Of a stretch of 39,936 bases of DNA, positions 1 to 10,619 are shown piece by piece. Position 1 is the stretch's first letter; each line of letters opens with the position of its first letter. The notes under the pieces are model-generated. The model was given only the letters and a program-made list of their open reading frames with translations, did not search any database and was not told the DNA's origin. Where the stretch lies: contig NWUY0300012424.1 of NCBI GenBank assembly GCA_004151065.3, positions 1 to 39,936 of the forward strand, written 5' to 3'. The DNA is from Larix sibirica (Eukaryota; Streptophyta; Pinopsida; Pinales; Pinaceae). A program made the translations under genes and the position numbers.

Positions 1-890
1 TGATCTTCATGAAGAAATTTATATGCAACAAACACCTAATTTTATCACTACTGAAACTTCAAGATTGGTATGCAAATTAAACAAGTCTTTAATAGTCTTA
101 AATAAGCACCTAGAGAGATTGGTATGAAAAAATTGATACCTATTTATTGAAGAATGGTTTCAAATGGTGTAGATATGATCCAAATATATATGTTAAGAAC
201 TTTGATGATGATGTCCTCATTGTGGTACTTTATGTGGATGATCTAATCCTTATTGGAAACTAGCTTGCATTAATACAAGAATTGATGAATAATATTAAGC
301 ATCGATTTGAAAGGACAGATTTAGGCATATTGCATTATTTTTTGGGTCTTCAGATTTGACATAAGGCTGATGGCATATTCCTTTATTAGCCTGAGTATCC
401 TTTATATTTACTAGCACATTTTCATATGAGTGATTGTAAGTCTTCACCAATGCCATTCCAATCTGGAGTAAAGTTAATTGTTGATTGTGATATTCCTCTT
501 GTTGATGCTAATATTTATCGTAAGCTTCTAGAGGGTTTGATATATTTGACACCCAACATGCCTAATCTATATTTTTTCATTAGCATGGTATCCAGGTTTA
601 TGCAAAATCCTCATGAAATCCATTGGAAGGAAATACAGATAATTCACAGATATTTACTAGGGGCATTACATTATGGTGTTTTCTATTCTAGAAGGGCTAC
701 TGTTTCACTTCCTTGTTATACATATTCTAACTGGGAAGGAGATAATTCAGATAGAAGGTCTACTGCAGGGTACATCCTTCATCTTGGTTTAGGTCCAATT
801 TTATGGTCCAATAAGAATTCGATAACTCTTTATCTTTATTCTTGTGAAGCAGAGTACATGGAAACTAAGGTAGCAACTAAAGATCCATGT
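1..890 (+). pseudogene. Ty1/copia reverse transcriptase-RNase H remnant
   Basis: The 3' half of a copia polyprotein, entering from the left edge. Translation shows the copia RT motif VVLYVDDLILIG (YVDDL at 231-245). After the RT come the connection motifs FMQNPHEIHWKE and RYLLGALHYGVFYS. The RNase H signature follows: DRRSTAGYILHLG, then SCEAEYMETKVATK. From 231 to 896 it stays in one frame but carries stops at 261, 357 and 387. Before 231 there is a frameshift near 117, where the frame reading LVCKLNKSL changes to YLLKNGF. The fragment stops near 890, inside RNase H, directly against LINE sequence on the other strand. No copia LTR is visible. Family assignment is secure; activity is excluded by the lesions. 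Confidence 0.93.
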
Positions 891-896
891 CGCTGA

Positions 897-2047
897 GGAA
901 AAAATAGTCAAAAACCTATTTAAAGTTCTAACCTCCTGAGAAGATCCCTCTTCAAAAAGAAGAATATTATCCATGAATATTAAGTGAGAGAGGATAGTGT
1001 CTTCAGTAATTTTGAGACCATGGCTTTTTCCCAAGGATATAGTGGCATCCATCAATTTTCTCAAGACTTCAGCAACCAACAGGAACAGAAAGGGAAACAT
1101 AAGGCAGCCTTAGCAGAGACCACAATAAGCTTGAAAAGAGTGGGAGGGTGATCTATTAATGAGTACTGAGAAAGAAGTTGATTGCATGCAGCCCATGATC
1201 CAATTTACCATAGCTAAGTTCATTCCAACTTTTTAAGATCAAACGAAGGAAAGTCTAGGTTATTCTATCGTAAGCCTTTGAAAGGTCAATTTTGAGAGCA
1301 AAAGAAAAAAACAAATTGTTGGTGGATGGAATGAAGAGATTCTTGAGAAAGAGATACTATGACATGAATCTGGTGATTACGGAGGAAAACAAAATTCTCT
1401 TCAGAAATAATCTCACCCATAAACATGTGAGTTATAATTTTAGTGACCAGCTTATAAAACACATTGCAACACTCAATGGGTCAAAAATCATCAAATGAGG
1501 AAGGGGATTGCTTCTAGGGATGAGAGCAAGGTGGGTGGAATTAAGTGAGCCCAAAATATTTCTAGAAGAACTAGATTCATTCCTTTCTTTGAGGATTTAA
1601 AAGAACTAGATTCCATTCGGGTCAAGGTTTTTACCCTTTTTCACAAAAGAGAGGGTATTTAGGATTTGTGCTTCTGTTACCTTCACCAAAAAGAGATCAT
1701 TCATTTGATATATTATTGATCGAGGGAAAAGATTGAGGACTTGGAGTATCTCTTATATCGAGAAAACAGAGGGAGATTTAAAAAGGCCCTGGAAGTGTCT
1801 AACACATTCCGTCGCTATCTCTTTAAAACTAGATTTCCTCTCACCTTCCTTGGTCAAGATTTCCTAGATCGAGTTCAATTTTTTTCTTTGGTTGGTGTAT
1901 AGATGGAAAAATTATGTGTCACTGTCCCTTTCTTTTATCCATGCGGCACAAATTTTTAAATGCTACTCTATTTTTTCCTTTTCTAACAGGTTGTGTCTCT
2001 TTGCATCCAATCGTTTAATCTCTTCAAGGTTTTGAGTCGAGAATACC
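897..2047 (-). pseudogene. LINE ORF2, reverse transcriptase part (3' portion of split LINE)
   Basis: Read on the minus strand from 2047 downward, this is a plant L1-type non-LTR reverse transcriptase. In order: a pre-RT segment with LDAKRHNLLEKE and AAWIKERDSDT; the block NLDPNGI (usually SPGPDGF); a segment FYKLVTKIITHMFMGEIIS; FLRNHQIHVIVSLSQESLHS; LKIDLSKAYDR (conserved LDLSKAYDR); WIMGCMQSTSFSVLIN; GCLMFPFLFLLVAEVL (usual GCPLSPFLFLL); and IFMDNILLF where the catalytic FADD motif is expected. Both catalytic aspartates of that motif are changed (MDN). Several stops and at least one frameshift are present. The right end at 2047 is an insertion junction: the rest of this LINE continues at 23942. 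The left end is truncated against copia at about 890-900. Confidence 0.9.
2043..2047. repeat. Target-site duplication, left copy (ATACC)
   Basis: Five bases ATACC lie immediately outside the outer gypsy LTR, whose terminal bases here are TATTGTGGG (a mutated TG end). The same five bases directly follow the other outer LTR end at 23937-23941. Five-base duplication is the usual footprint of gypsy integration. Confidence 0.85.
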
Positions 2048-2973
2048 TATTGTGGGAAAAATAGCCACAAGGGTGAACAACCTTCTGAAAGTGAGAGTAT
2101 CATTTAGGTTGCAACAAGGACCCAGTATTTGTGTTTGAGAATTCAGTAACTAAAACCCCAAATGGCCAAGCAAACTCTTGATTAGAAACAAAACAACAAG
2201 AAATAATTTGAAATAAAAAAGGAGGTAAGAGATAAACCAAACAAGATGGAACAAGAGTGTGCCAAACCAAGTTTTTATTTCCCAATGGTCCAACAATATA
2301 CAATCACCTAGGAGGTGCAAGCTTCAAGGGAATCCAACAATATCCCTTAGGGAGGTCTTTTTTGTCCACACAATTACAAGATAACTTGGATAGAACAATG
2401 GAGAAGCACTTGCCTCTTAGGGGAAGAGAGCAAGGGAAATTTGTGTATTCCAATATCAAGGAGGAAGTAGATTGAAAGTGGATCTCTCAATGTAATTCCA
2501 ACATAATAACTTTTCTATGATTTTCTCTTATGGAATGCATGCCCATGGCTTCCTTTTATAGGCCAAATTGGGGCTAAGAAACATCTAGATACATATGTGA
2601 ACACTCTATCCTTTGAATTGGTTTTCCAAGTGCATCAAAGGGGCTATCAATGCTCCCAAGCATGTGAGGAGTCCCTGTTTGAATTTTGGAGCCAAGGGAA
2701 TTGTTCTAAGCCTTTAATGCACTGTGGAAATATGCGGTCCCTTCATTTTAATAGTTGTATGGGTGACTGTATAGATTAGTTACGATAATAGCATGGGTTT
2801 CCAGTGCTTTAAGTCCTATAGTTTTCCATTTTTACTGATTTTGGAATTTTGGGACTCAATTTGTCTCTAAATATGATGAGGATGCCTTCAGTGAGCTACA
2901 TTTTGTATGTTGATGACGCATTTCTGCAATATTAGCCTAAACATTGCATGTATGTGATATTTAAGCATTAACA
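2048..2973 (-). repeat. 3' LTR of the outer gypsy element (926 bp)
   Basis: Bounded by TGTTAATGC at its transcriptional start (2973) and CCACAATA at its end (2048; CA mutated to TA). 2048-2319 matches 14159-14453, and 2628-2973 matches 23556-23936, so the two halves of the split 5' LTR together cover it except 2320-2627. Copies are clearly diverged, indicating an old insertion. The sequence just outside the start, ATTAGGTGGCATA on the minus strand (2974-2986), would be the polypurine tract, but it is degenerate. Confidence 0.85.
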
Positions 2974-4780
2974 TATGCCACCTAATGTATGAGGTTTGGA
3001 GGGTATTGTAGGGATGATAATGCATCATCTTTTCTTTTCTCGTCATGTTATAATAAGTTATCAAGAATTTGTGGGTGAAGAAGACATGCCCATGGGGGAA
3101 GGTTATTGGTGATGACCATTGAATTTGTAAAGAATAGTGTTTTTTATACAAACGAGACAAGAATACCTATGCTCGTGAAAATAATTTGTCAGAATATATT
3201 ACAAATAAGAGGGGATCGATGGGTCGACTCTTGATACTGTTGTTGCAAGGGTGAAGGTGTATTTGATCCTTGTATGAGTAAATGAACCCTAGAAATGTTA
3301 CTATTTTCTAAGAAGTGGAACTGGTGATGATCATGAAAATCCCACTCGGTGGGGAACCTTTGTAATGGTGAATTTGTTGCGGGAATTTCACTATATTGGT
3401 TGTGCTACTACGATGAATCATAAACGTGAACAGTGCGATCATCAAAATGTACAACTTCCCCCTGATGCCATCGACTTGTTGACATTGAGCATAGGGGATA
3501 CCACTACATTAGGGATAAATAATGGCTCTCCCTACTTAGTTCGAAGCGATCCCTTATATTGAGGAGAAGGGACCCTGAGGTACAATTTCAACTCTCATAA
3601 TATGATGTGTTTATGTTGATGAGAGTTCAAGCATATGATAAGATGAGAGTCGTATCTCAACGACCAAGATAATTTTGTAACTCACTAGGAGACTACATAC
3701 CTAACACAATACTGGTTGATAAGCATGGGGATCATGACTTCCCTTAATAGATGTAAACGGGGGTGAGTGGATGATGGTAGAATTCTTCAAATGTTGATGT
3801 AGGGTGTAATGGAGGTAGGTAGATTGCAGATGAAGGGATTTATCACAGACACAATATCGATGAGGTAAGGTGAATTACAAGACTGATAGTATTGGGGTAG
3901 GTAAACTCAAATACATTGATCAAGGGTGACCAATGGATCCTACCAAAAGAATACTGTGATGGGATCCCCATAGTTTTTTGTGGATTGGGGGACTCTTTAT
4001 ACACGAAGAATGATTGTTGGGGTTCCCACGGTTTTGAGTGGGTAGGGGAACCAATTTGTATGAGTGGGATTCTCATCGTTTTGAGTGAATCAAGGAATCA
4101 TTTTGATGATGATGTTATGGTTTTGTGCAGACAAGAATACATGTGCCCCATGAATCAATGCCTTGTATAATGTTCATGCCAGGATAACCAAGTGGAATTG
4201 GTGTTTGAAAAGTAGGGGGCCCCAGTGGTGTCTTCTCGTTGGTTGATGAGATGAAGGGAAATGTAGATGGTATATAGCTCATGAGGGGTATAAGAGGTTA
4301 TCTGCGAGTCATAATCGTAACATATGTCACAGAATCTGAAGGGTATTGGTAGTAGAATGTAAGGAAATTATATGTGGTTTCAACTTAGCAAACTGAATGA
4401 GTGATCAAAATCCTCAGACTTGTGGGGATTCGACATATTGGGTGCCAAAATATAAATGGGGTTGTAATGGAGCACACGCCCATGGGGAAACATGATATTC
4501 TCAAGGATGACATTGACTGCGTGGCATCATCGAGATTTAGGACCCTATGGTTATCAACGAGGTATTGGTTAAATGCAATTAAATAGAGGGAGAACATTGC
4601 CTATATGCCAGGTCAAGATGATATACCTTTAGTTGGAGTCCATGCACTAGTTTTGTAAAAAGAGAGGTTGTTTCTTAGTGATATTCCTACACACGTGATG
4701 CAAATACCCAAGTGAGTATAGATTATGAAAAGAGTATTGAAAATGAAATTTTTTGACAAGAAATAAGTTCACATGTGGGA
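2974..4780 (-). other. 3' non-domain region of the outer gypsy element
   Basis: About 1.8 kb between the end of integrase and the 3' LTR, with no recognisable protein domain on either strand. It contains degenerate direct repeats at about 3959-4110, units of roughly 47-57 bp built around a GGG(A/T)TCCCCA / GGGGTTCCCAC core followed by a GTTTTGAGTG-like segment. Long, repeat-bearing 3' regions are common in Tat-like plant gypsy elements. Short open frames here look accidental. Confidence 0.5.
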
Positions 4781-4783
4781 TGG

Positions 4784-6280
4784 TCATAAAAAATGGTTGA
4801 TGGATGATGGTTTGGTGGAAACTACTAGTGGTGTGATGGGGAATGTTGGTGTTGGTAAGCGGTGCAACTTATCTAGGTGATAGAATGTTTGTGCATCCTT
4901 TTGGAATTCCAATTCAGTCGACTTGTGGGGGACAGTTTTGCATCTCCCAAGGATACCCGAAACTTTGGTAGAGGTCTTTACAAAAATAACCTTTTTTAGA
5001 TAAATCCCATTGAAAGGGTTGTTTAGAAGAAATCCATCAAGATCACTGAGTATGTATTCTCCTTTGGGAAAGAATTGTTTAATGATGTATGGGCTGGTCC
5101 ATTTAGACATGAACTTGCCAGGTCATGGTTTTGTGTCTTTTTTGGCATTGAAAACAAGGACAAAATTGCCCTTGCTAAAGGTGCAAGGGTAGACATGACA
5201 ATCGTAGTGGGATTTGGAATGAAGTTTTATAAATTCATTCGATTGTAGAGAGTATTGATGTTCCTCATCGATATGCTCCAAGGTGAATAATAGTTGCTCC
5301 AAGGATGGGGTATCAGGTAATAGTTCAACGGTTAATTGGAGGGTGGGAATCTGGCATTCAATAGGGAGGACTGCTTCGAATTCATGAACAAGGTAAAAAT
5401 GCGTAAAAAAAGTGGCGTTATTGAGTGATGTTTGGTATTCCCATAGGGCAGGAAACTACATGTGATGCCATTTGGATTTGTTCTTGTTGACTATTCGTTG
5501 GAGCATGGTTTTAATGATATTGTTTACTGCTTCAACTTGGCCATTGGCTTAAGGGTAATAAGCAATAGAGAAGTCATTTTTGAATCCTAATAAGGATAAC
5601 AACTCCTCAAAAGTCTCGTTGTAGAAGTGTTTTCCGCTATCTGAGACCAATTGTTTGGGTAGACCAAAATGTGATATGACTTGGTTAAAGAAAAAGTGGG
5701 AAGTTGTAGTACTAGTGTAGTCAAAAGTAGGCATTGCTTCAACCCATGTAGTGAAGTAATCAATGTCGATGATGATGTACTTGTGGCCTTGGACTGAGGC
5801 GGGATTAAAATCCATGAAATCAATTCCTCATTAGAAAAATGGTTCAGTGGTGATGACTGGATGGAGTGAGGTTGGTGGTGCTCATGTCTTGTAAGAGAAA
5901 ACCTGACAATTTGTGCAGCGTTTGACTACATATAAACAGTCATTGAGTAGGGACGGCCAACAGTACCCAGCACGGAGGATTTTTTGAGTAGTGGCCAATC
6001 CTGACAAGTGGCCACCACAAGCTCACTATGGGAATCATTCACGACCTATTTGGATTCTTCGTGAGAAAGGCACCATCATAAAATGGTTTCAATTCCCCGT
6101 TGATGCAAAATGTCTCCTAGGAGGAGGTAATGGGAGGCTTGATGGAAAATGTGGTGACGATCATCACGGGTTAGGTGTGGAGAAATTTTTTTTGTTCGCA
6201 GATAGGTCAAGATATCGCCATACCATGGGTCGTCACTAGATAAGACGAACATATGTTTGTTTAGGAATTCGTCTTTTACA
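4784..6280 (-). pseudogene. Integrase of outer gypsy element
   Basis: Minus strand. The N-terminal linker DDPWYGDILTYLRTKK (about 6230) leads to the zinc-binding part, of which VVKRCTNCQVF (about 5930-5900) is the CxxC half. The catalytic core follows: GHKYIIIDIDYFTTWVEAMP (first Asp near 5760), HFGLPKQLVSDSGKHF (second Asp, about 5640) and ANGQVEAVNNIIKTML (Glu, about 5520). All three acidic residues of the DDE triad are still readable, but stops interrupt the core (for example TAA just before ANGQVEA). The C-terminal part reads KWTSPYIIKQFF and YILSDLDG (5110-4950), the typical post-core barrel of gypsy integrases, with no chromodomain after it. Confidence 0.88.
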
Positions 6281-6289
6281 AGATTTCCC

Positions 6290-6720
6290 TCGGTGATGGT
6301 GGGAAGGTCTTTAATTAGCTCGATGAGGACCAAATATTTCTTGCTTTTTTGAATGACAAATTCAAGATAAAATAATTGGATAATGATGATCCATTGTGCA
6401 AAGTTACAGTTGATGAGTCTTTGGCTAAGTATGCACTGCATGGGGTTGGAGTCAATGATCACTATGGTTTTGCATAACAAGATATAGTGGCGCAATTTTC
6501 ACATTGAGAGGATGAAGGCGAGGGCTAAATTCTCATTGTCATTGTAGTTGAGAGGTGGTATGTCCGGTGTTTTTAGACTAAGACACTAGCGACGACGCTA
6601 GATGACGCTGAGATGTAGAGGATGAAATTCTTGTTGAAGTCTGAGGGGGAGATAAGGGGAGCTAACACAAAATCTTGCTTGAGTGCTTTGAAAGAGGAAT
6701 GATCTTGTTCATCCCATTAG
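6290..6720 (-). pseudogene. RNase H and connection of outer gypsy element
   Basis: Minus strand, between RT and integrase. Readable pieces are SDFNKNFILYISASSSVV (start of the RNase H fold, about 6660-6600), then LRHYxLLCKTIVIIDSNPM in another frame and QRLINCNFAQWIIIIQLF (about 6490-6370). These match the order and spacing of the gypsy RNase H and its tail into integrase. The acidic residue expected in the first strand is not seen (SAS), and frames shift at least twice. Confidence 0.75.
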
Positions 6721-6819
6721 AACGAGATGGCTTTTCTGGGGAGGCAAAGAAATCCATGATCCTGAGTTGCATAGTAAGGGACAAAGCGTCAAATGAAGTT
6801 GGCTTTACCTTGGACACTT

Positions 6820-7640
6820 TGTAATTGTCTTCGCCTTCTCGGGAGGGAAAGTTCAAGTATATATGAAAATTTCAATGGATCAACCGTGATCACCTTTTGA
6901 GAAATGATGAACCCTAATATGCGCCCTTCGGTGACACATAATATGCATTTGAGGGGGTTCAATCATATATTATACTTGCAGAATATTAGAAAGATGGTGC
7001 GCAAATCAGCCAAATGATCACCTCGTTTTATTGACTTGGTAGTCAAGTCATCAAGGAGGGCCAAAATAGGTCATTGAAAACATATGCCATTGCTCACTGG
7101 AATGTGGCACCAGCCTTCTTTAAGCCAAACGACATGACATGGTATATGAATGTTACCCATGGTGTTTTGAATGCCATTTTGCATTGGTCCTGGGGACCGA
7201 TGCACATCTTGTTGTAGCCTGAAAATCCATCCATAAAGGATAATATTTCATGGCTGGAACATGAGTTGACTATCTAATTAATGAAAGGTGTGGGGAAGTT
7301 GTCTTTGGGACAAGCTTGGTTTAGATCATAAAAATCAATGTAGATTCATATAGTACTTTGATTTTTGTTCACGGGTACAGGGCTTGAAACCCATGATGTA
7401 TAAGCAATGGTAAAGATGAATCCATCTTGGTGGAGTTTCTCGATTTTGGCTTTGATGGATAGGGATTTAGATGGGTGGACCGGTCTTTGTTTTTGTCGCA
7501 TGGGGTGCCAACCATTTATCGATATAGTGTTCAACAAAAGCAAGGTCAAGGCCTAGAATTCAACATATGACCAGGAAAAAACATCTCTAAACTCTTTAAA
7601 TAGAGTTGTATAATCAAATACCTATTGTGGCGAACAAGAA
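6820..7640 (-). pseudogene. Reverse transcriptase of outer gypsy element
   Basis: Minus strand. It starts with EFRDVFSWSY, the conserved entry to gypsy RT, then MRQKQRPVHPSKSLSIKAKI, LHQDGFIFTIAYTSWVSSPV, IDFYDLNQACPKDNFPTP, LSFMDGFSGYNKM and FGLKKAGATFQ, giving RT blocks 1-5 in order. After a frameshift the catalytic block reads ALLDDLTTKS (expected YLDDL; about 7060-7044), followed by NIxLNPLKCILCV and GRILGFIISQ. Stops and the frameshift make it non-functional. The KRGDHLADLRTIF spacing and the LNPLKC-GRILGF pair are standard gypsy palm/thumb features. Confidence 0.9.
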
Positions 7641-7649
7641 GCACCTATA

Positions 7650-8738
7650 GAGATATTATTGACTACTCCTGTCTTGGTGAATATATTCACTTAGATGGTA
7701 GGTGAAATATTATCCATGTTTGCTTCTTCGAAAGCGTCCCGGGATAGTATAGGGTTTTAAACCAATCAATATCATTAGGGGGGGGGATTGTTTGACTCAA
7801 TGGTGTATTGTTGAGTTGTTTGTAAGTTGGTGATTTGTTCCCGTGGGGAGAACAATGACCTGTGATGGAGGTCATCCCAAGGGGATTCATGATCATTCAA
7901 ATCCTCTAATATTTATTTGTTTTAAGAGAAGAAATATTCTTCTAAAATCTCCTCATCTAAAGAGAATGAATATTCTGATAGGACATCAATCGATCCACCT
8001 TCATTGGTGGATGAGACGAGATCTCCTAGTTGGGTTAGCTCTATGGTGTCCGAGCTTTTAGGAGCCTTGGTAGGGGGAGGATCGATAGGATATGATGTTC
8101 TGGAAAGGATATATACATAGTTAATTGGAATTTGTAGAGGGGGGAGTATCTCCTCTTGGGGTAATGTTGCAGCAATATCCTCTATTTGCAGCGTTGGTAA
8201 TGGGCCAAGGTTTTTTTATGAAGATGAAAACAATAGGTCATCCTCATTGGGTCTTGATACATTGATAACAAGTTAGTGATATCAACATGATTAGTGATAT
8301 TAGGTGGTAGTGGGATAAATTCTTCTTCGGGCACTATGGGTAGGATTACCCCCTGGGGGGAGTGTTATAAAATAGCCGCCTCTATTCTATGCAGATTGAT
8401 CATGCTGTGCAAAGTATGGGGCATTGAAATAAGTAGTGGTTTAATAACCCGCAAGATCTACATGGGCAAGTGGCATATGCATAGTTAAGCACATGTGTTG
8501 GGATTCAAGTATGAGCAGTGGGAAGGAACTGGGTATGGTGCTCATTTAGTGAACACCTATGGGGTGGTATTGTTGGCGATGATGCCAATCGTGTTGGTAC
8601 ATCTAGATGTGATGGTTTTGGAATTAGTGCATCTCGTGGTGATGCCCCCTGCATTGGCACAAATGTAGTGACAAAGTTGATGGAGGTTGTTGCATGACGA
8701 TCAGGGGGGGGTATTTCTGCCACAGGGTGTGTGAGATG
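7650..8738 (-). other. Linker between second zinc-knuckle region and RT, outer gypsy
   Basis: Minus-strand translation gives low-complexity, acidic and proline-rich stretches such as TLPQEEILPPLQIPI and SDTIELTQLGDLVSSTNEGG, interrupted by stops. It is compatible with the variable spacer upstream of RT in Tat-like elements. No domain was recognised. Confidence 0.4.
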
Positions 8739-8852
8739 GATAGTCTCTAATGCATCCCTGCATTGATGGAGTGCGAGATAGACTCTAATGCATCCCTGCA
8801 TCGATGGAGTGCGAGATAGACTCTAATGCATCCCTGCATTGAGGGAGTGCAG
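8739..8852. repeat. 38-bp tandem repeat, three copies
   Basis: Units begin with GATAG/GATAGA at 8739, 8777 and 8815 and share CTCTAATGCATCCCTGCAT. They are nearly identical, so amplification is recent relative to the decayed surroundings. The period is not a multiple of three, so expansion shifts frame in the surrounding gypsy reading frame. Confidence 0.9.
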
Positions 8853-8853
8853 G

Positions 8854-9081
8854 AAAATGATGTGTGTAGTTCCCAAATTGATAACATATTGTGCATGCAT
8901 GGTTGGTGCTCAATGACTTGGTCTTTGTCTTAGTATTGGGAGTAGCTAACACGGTTGGTGTGCCCCCTGCTAAAGAGTTTGGGACATGGGTTATGCTAAC
9001 CTGGATGTTAAGTAAATTATTGAGTTCTGGAAAGGTGGGGCATAAGTTAGCAGCATGTCCTTGTTTTTAGCATAGGGCACA
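8854..9081 (-). pseudogene. Second pair of CCHC zinc-knuckle motifs (outer gypsy, between protease and RT)
   Basis: Minus strand. 9081-9040 reads CALC-stop-KQGHAANLC, a CX2CX4HX4C knuckle whose spacing is intact although codon 5 is a stop. 8895-8854 reads CTICYQFGNYTHHF, the same spacing with His changed to Asn and the final Cys to Phe. The two lie in a proline/threonine-rich sequence (TSTVPSITQPPPVV upstream). The ordinary gag knuckle of this element is far upstream at 10666-10625 and the protease lies between, so this pair is additional. It could be a captured fragment of another gag or a lineage-specific module. Confidence 0.6.
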
Positions 9082-9671
9082 TGGTGGGATGATGTGAGGT
9101 ACAAGTGTAGTACTTGGTACTATAGGGGATTTCAACTTAGGTTTCTATATGACCCTAGAATTAGGCTTAGTGACAACTGGTGGTGGTTGAGTAATAGATG
9201 GTACTGTTGATGTGGGAGGATCAGATGATGCACCTATGGATTCTATTGGGATAATCTCATAATGGGATAATGGCTAGGAATCCATCTGTAGGTACAGTGG
9301 TGTAAGGTACCACATATGTATTCCCAAAGTGAGTCAGGGAAGCATGAGCTGATCCATTACTGGTGTTCCTTGTAATCATGTGGGATGATACAAGAAAGGG
9401 ATTTGAAAAACAGGTGGCATCGATGGGATCAAGGTCTAGTCAATGCCATGGCTAGTAGGAGGTACTAATGCTGATGTGGAGGGGGATTGTGAATTATCTT
9501 CAAAGGTGAAGATAGCGCACATGAGGTTGTTTGTAGATGCATGCATTTCAGGTGGAAGGCCCTAGTATGCCCCTAGTAAGTTGGAATATTTGTAAATTCT
9601 CGGACCAATATCAACATATTAGGGGGAATTGGCTAATCTTATCATTGGTAGGATTTCATCTGGGTTCATGT

Positions 9672-10090
9672 TTATCTGCAGGTCATAGTGTTGAGTTGGT
9701 CAAGGGTGACGATATTCCCGTTATGAGGGAACATCATGATGCAGAAAATTGAGGAGGATACCACCTTCATGGTGTACATATAACTACGACACAACAAAAT
9801 GTTGTAGTAAAATTGTGCATCAACTACCTCAATATCCAAAAGTACCATTTTTCCCCCTAGCTCAATGGGGACATTCTGGTACAAACCCAAAGGTTTCGAT
9901 GGCCTCCCATCATAACCATGGAGAGCGATAGATGAGGTTTCGATATCTGGTGAACCTAGACATTTCTAGATATGAGTGGACATTATACAAGTCGATTCTC
10001 CTCCATTGACAATGCATTGATGAATGATAATGTTCTTTATTGTGATCGGAATTTGAAAAGCGTTTGACAAGGGTAGTTGCGGTTTTCCTT
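9672..10090 (-). pseudogene. Aspartic protease of outer gypsy element
   Basis: Minus strand. ITIKNIIIHQCIVNGGESTC (about 10060-10000) aligns with the active-site strand of retroviral-type proteases, where VDSGAS-like sequence is expected; here the catalytic Asp is Asn and the motif reads VNGGES. After a stop comes the flap and second half, LGLYQNVPIELGGKMVLLDI and EVVDAQFYYNILLCRSYMY (LLGR-like), then MMFPHNGNIVTLDQL. The order gag-protease-RT fits gypsy. Inactive by loss of the catalytic residue and by stops. Confidence 0.82.
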
Positions 10091-10619
10091 TCTCAAGATC
10101 GAAGGTCATAAGGTGTGAATCAAAAGGATCGAAATCGCCTAATGCATTAATAAATGACTTCTTTTGGGAAGGGAAAGACTGAAGACTTCTAATGCCAACA
10201 TGGTGACAGATGATTAACCCAAGTCATCAATGATATTGTAGTTGTGGGCAACTTTCTTGTGAGGATTATGGGTAGTTCATCAAAGCAGTGGTTTTGGGAC
10301 CTAAGGGATGAAATCACCATTTAGGAAAGGTATTTGCAAAGTCCCACCACAGGTGGTAGGTACATCCTCCCCTTGCGGGGATTCGGGCATGTCATACCCT
10401 TTGGCATGGGTCTGGAGGTTGAACTCCACCATGTTCATGTAAATATTCTAAAAGGTGTCCTTGTCTGAGGGGTGTGAATCTAATTGTTGAGTCACCACCC
10501 CTTGATGGAAAAAGGTTTGTTGCAACACAACTTGTTGGGGTCATGGTGCATTAGGTGCTTGCAATGTGTTGGTTCTAGTCAACTTATTTGTTTCAAGCAA
10601 TTGTTTGCACTCAAGTATT

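Noticed and set aside
801-900. Continuation of the minus-strand LINE frame leftward past 890
   Set aside because: The plus strand there is clear copia RNase H; the minus frame is a shadow without LINE motifs.
2051-2060. LTR end placed at TGTGGG (2051)
   Set aside because: The other copy begins TGTTGTGGG at 14159, and only a boundary at 2048 gives matching ATACC flanks.
8739-8852. CRISPR-like array
   Set aside because: Head-to-tail 38-bp units without spacers, inside a plant retrotransposon.
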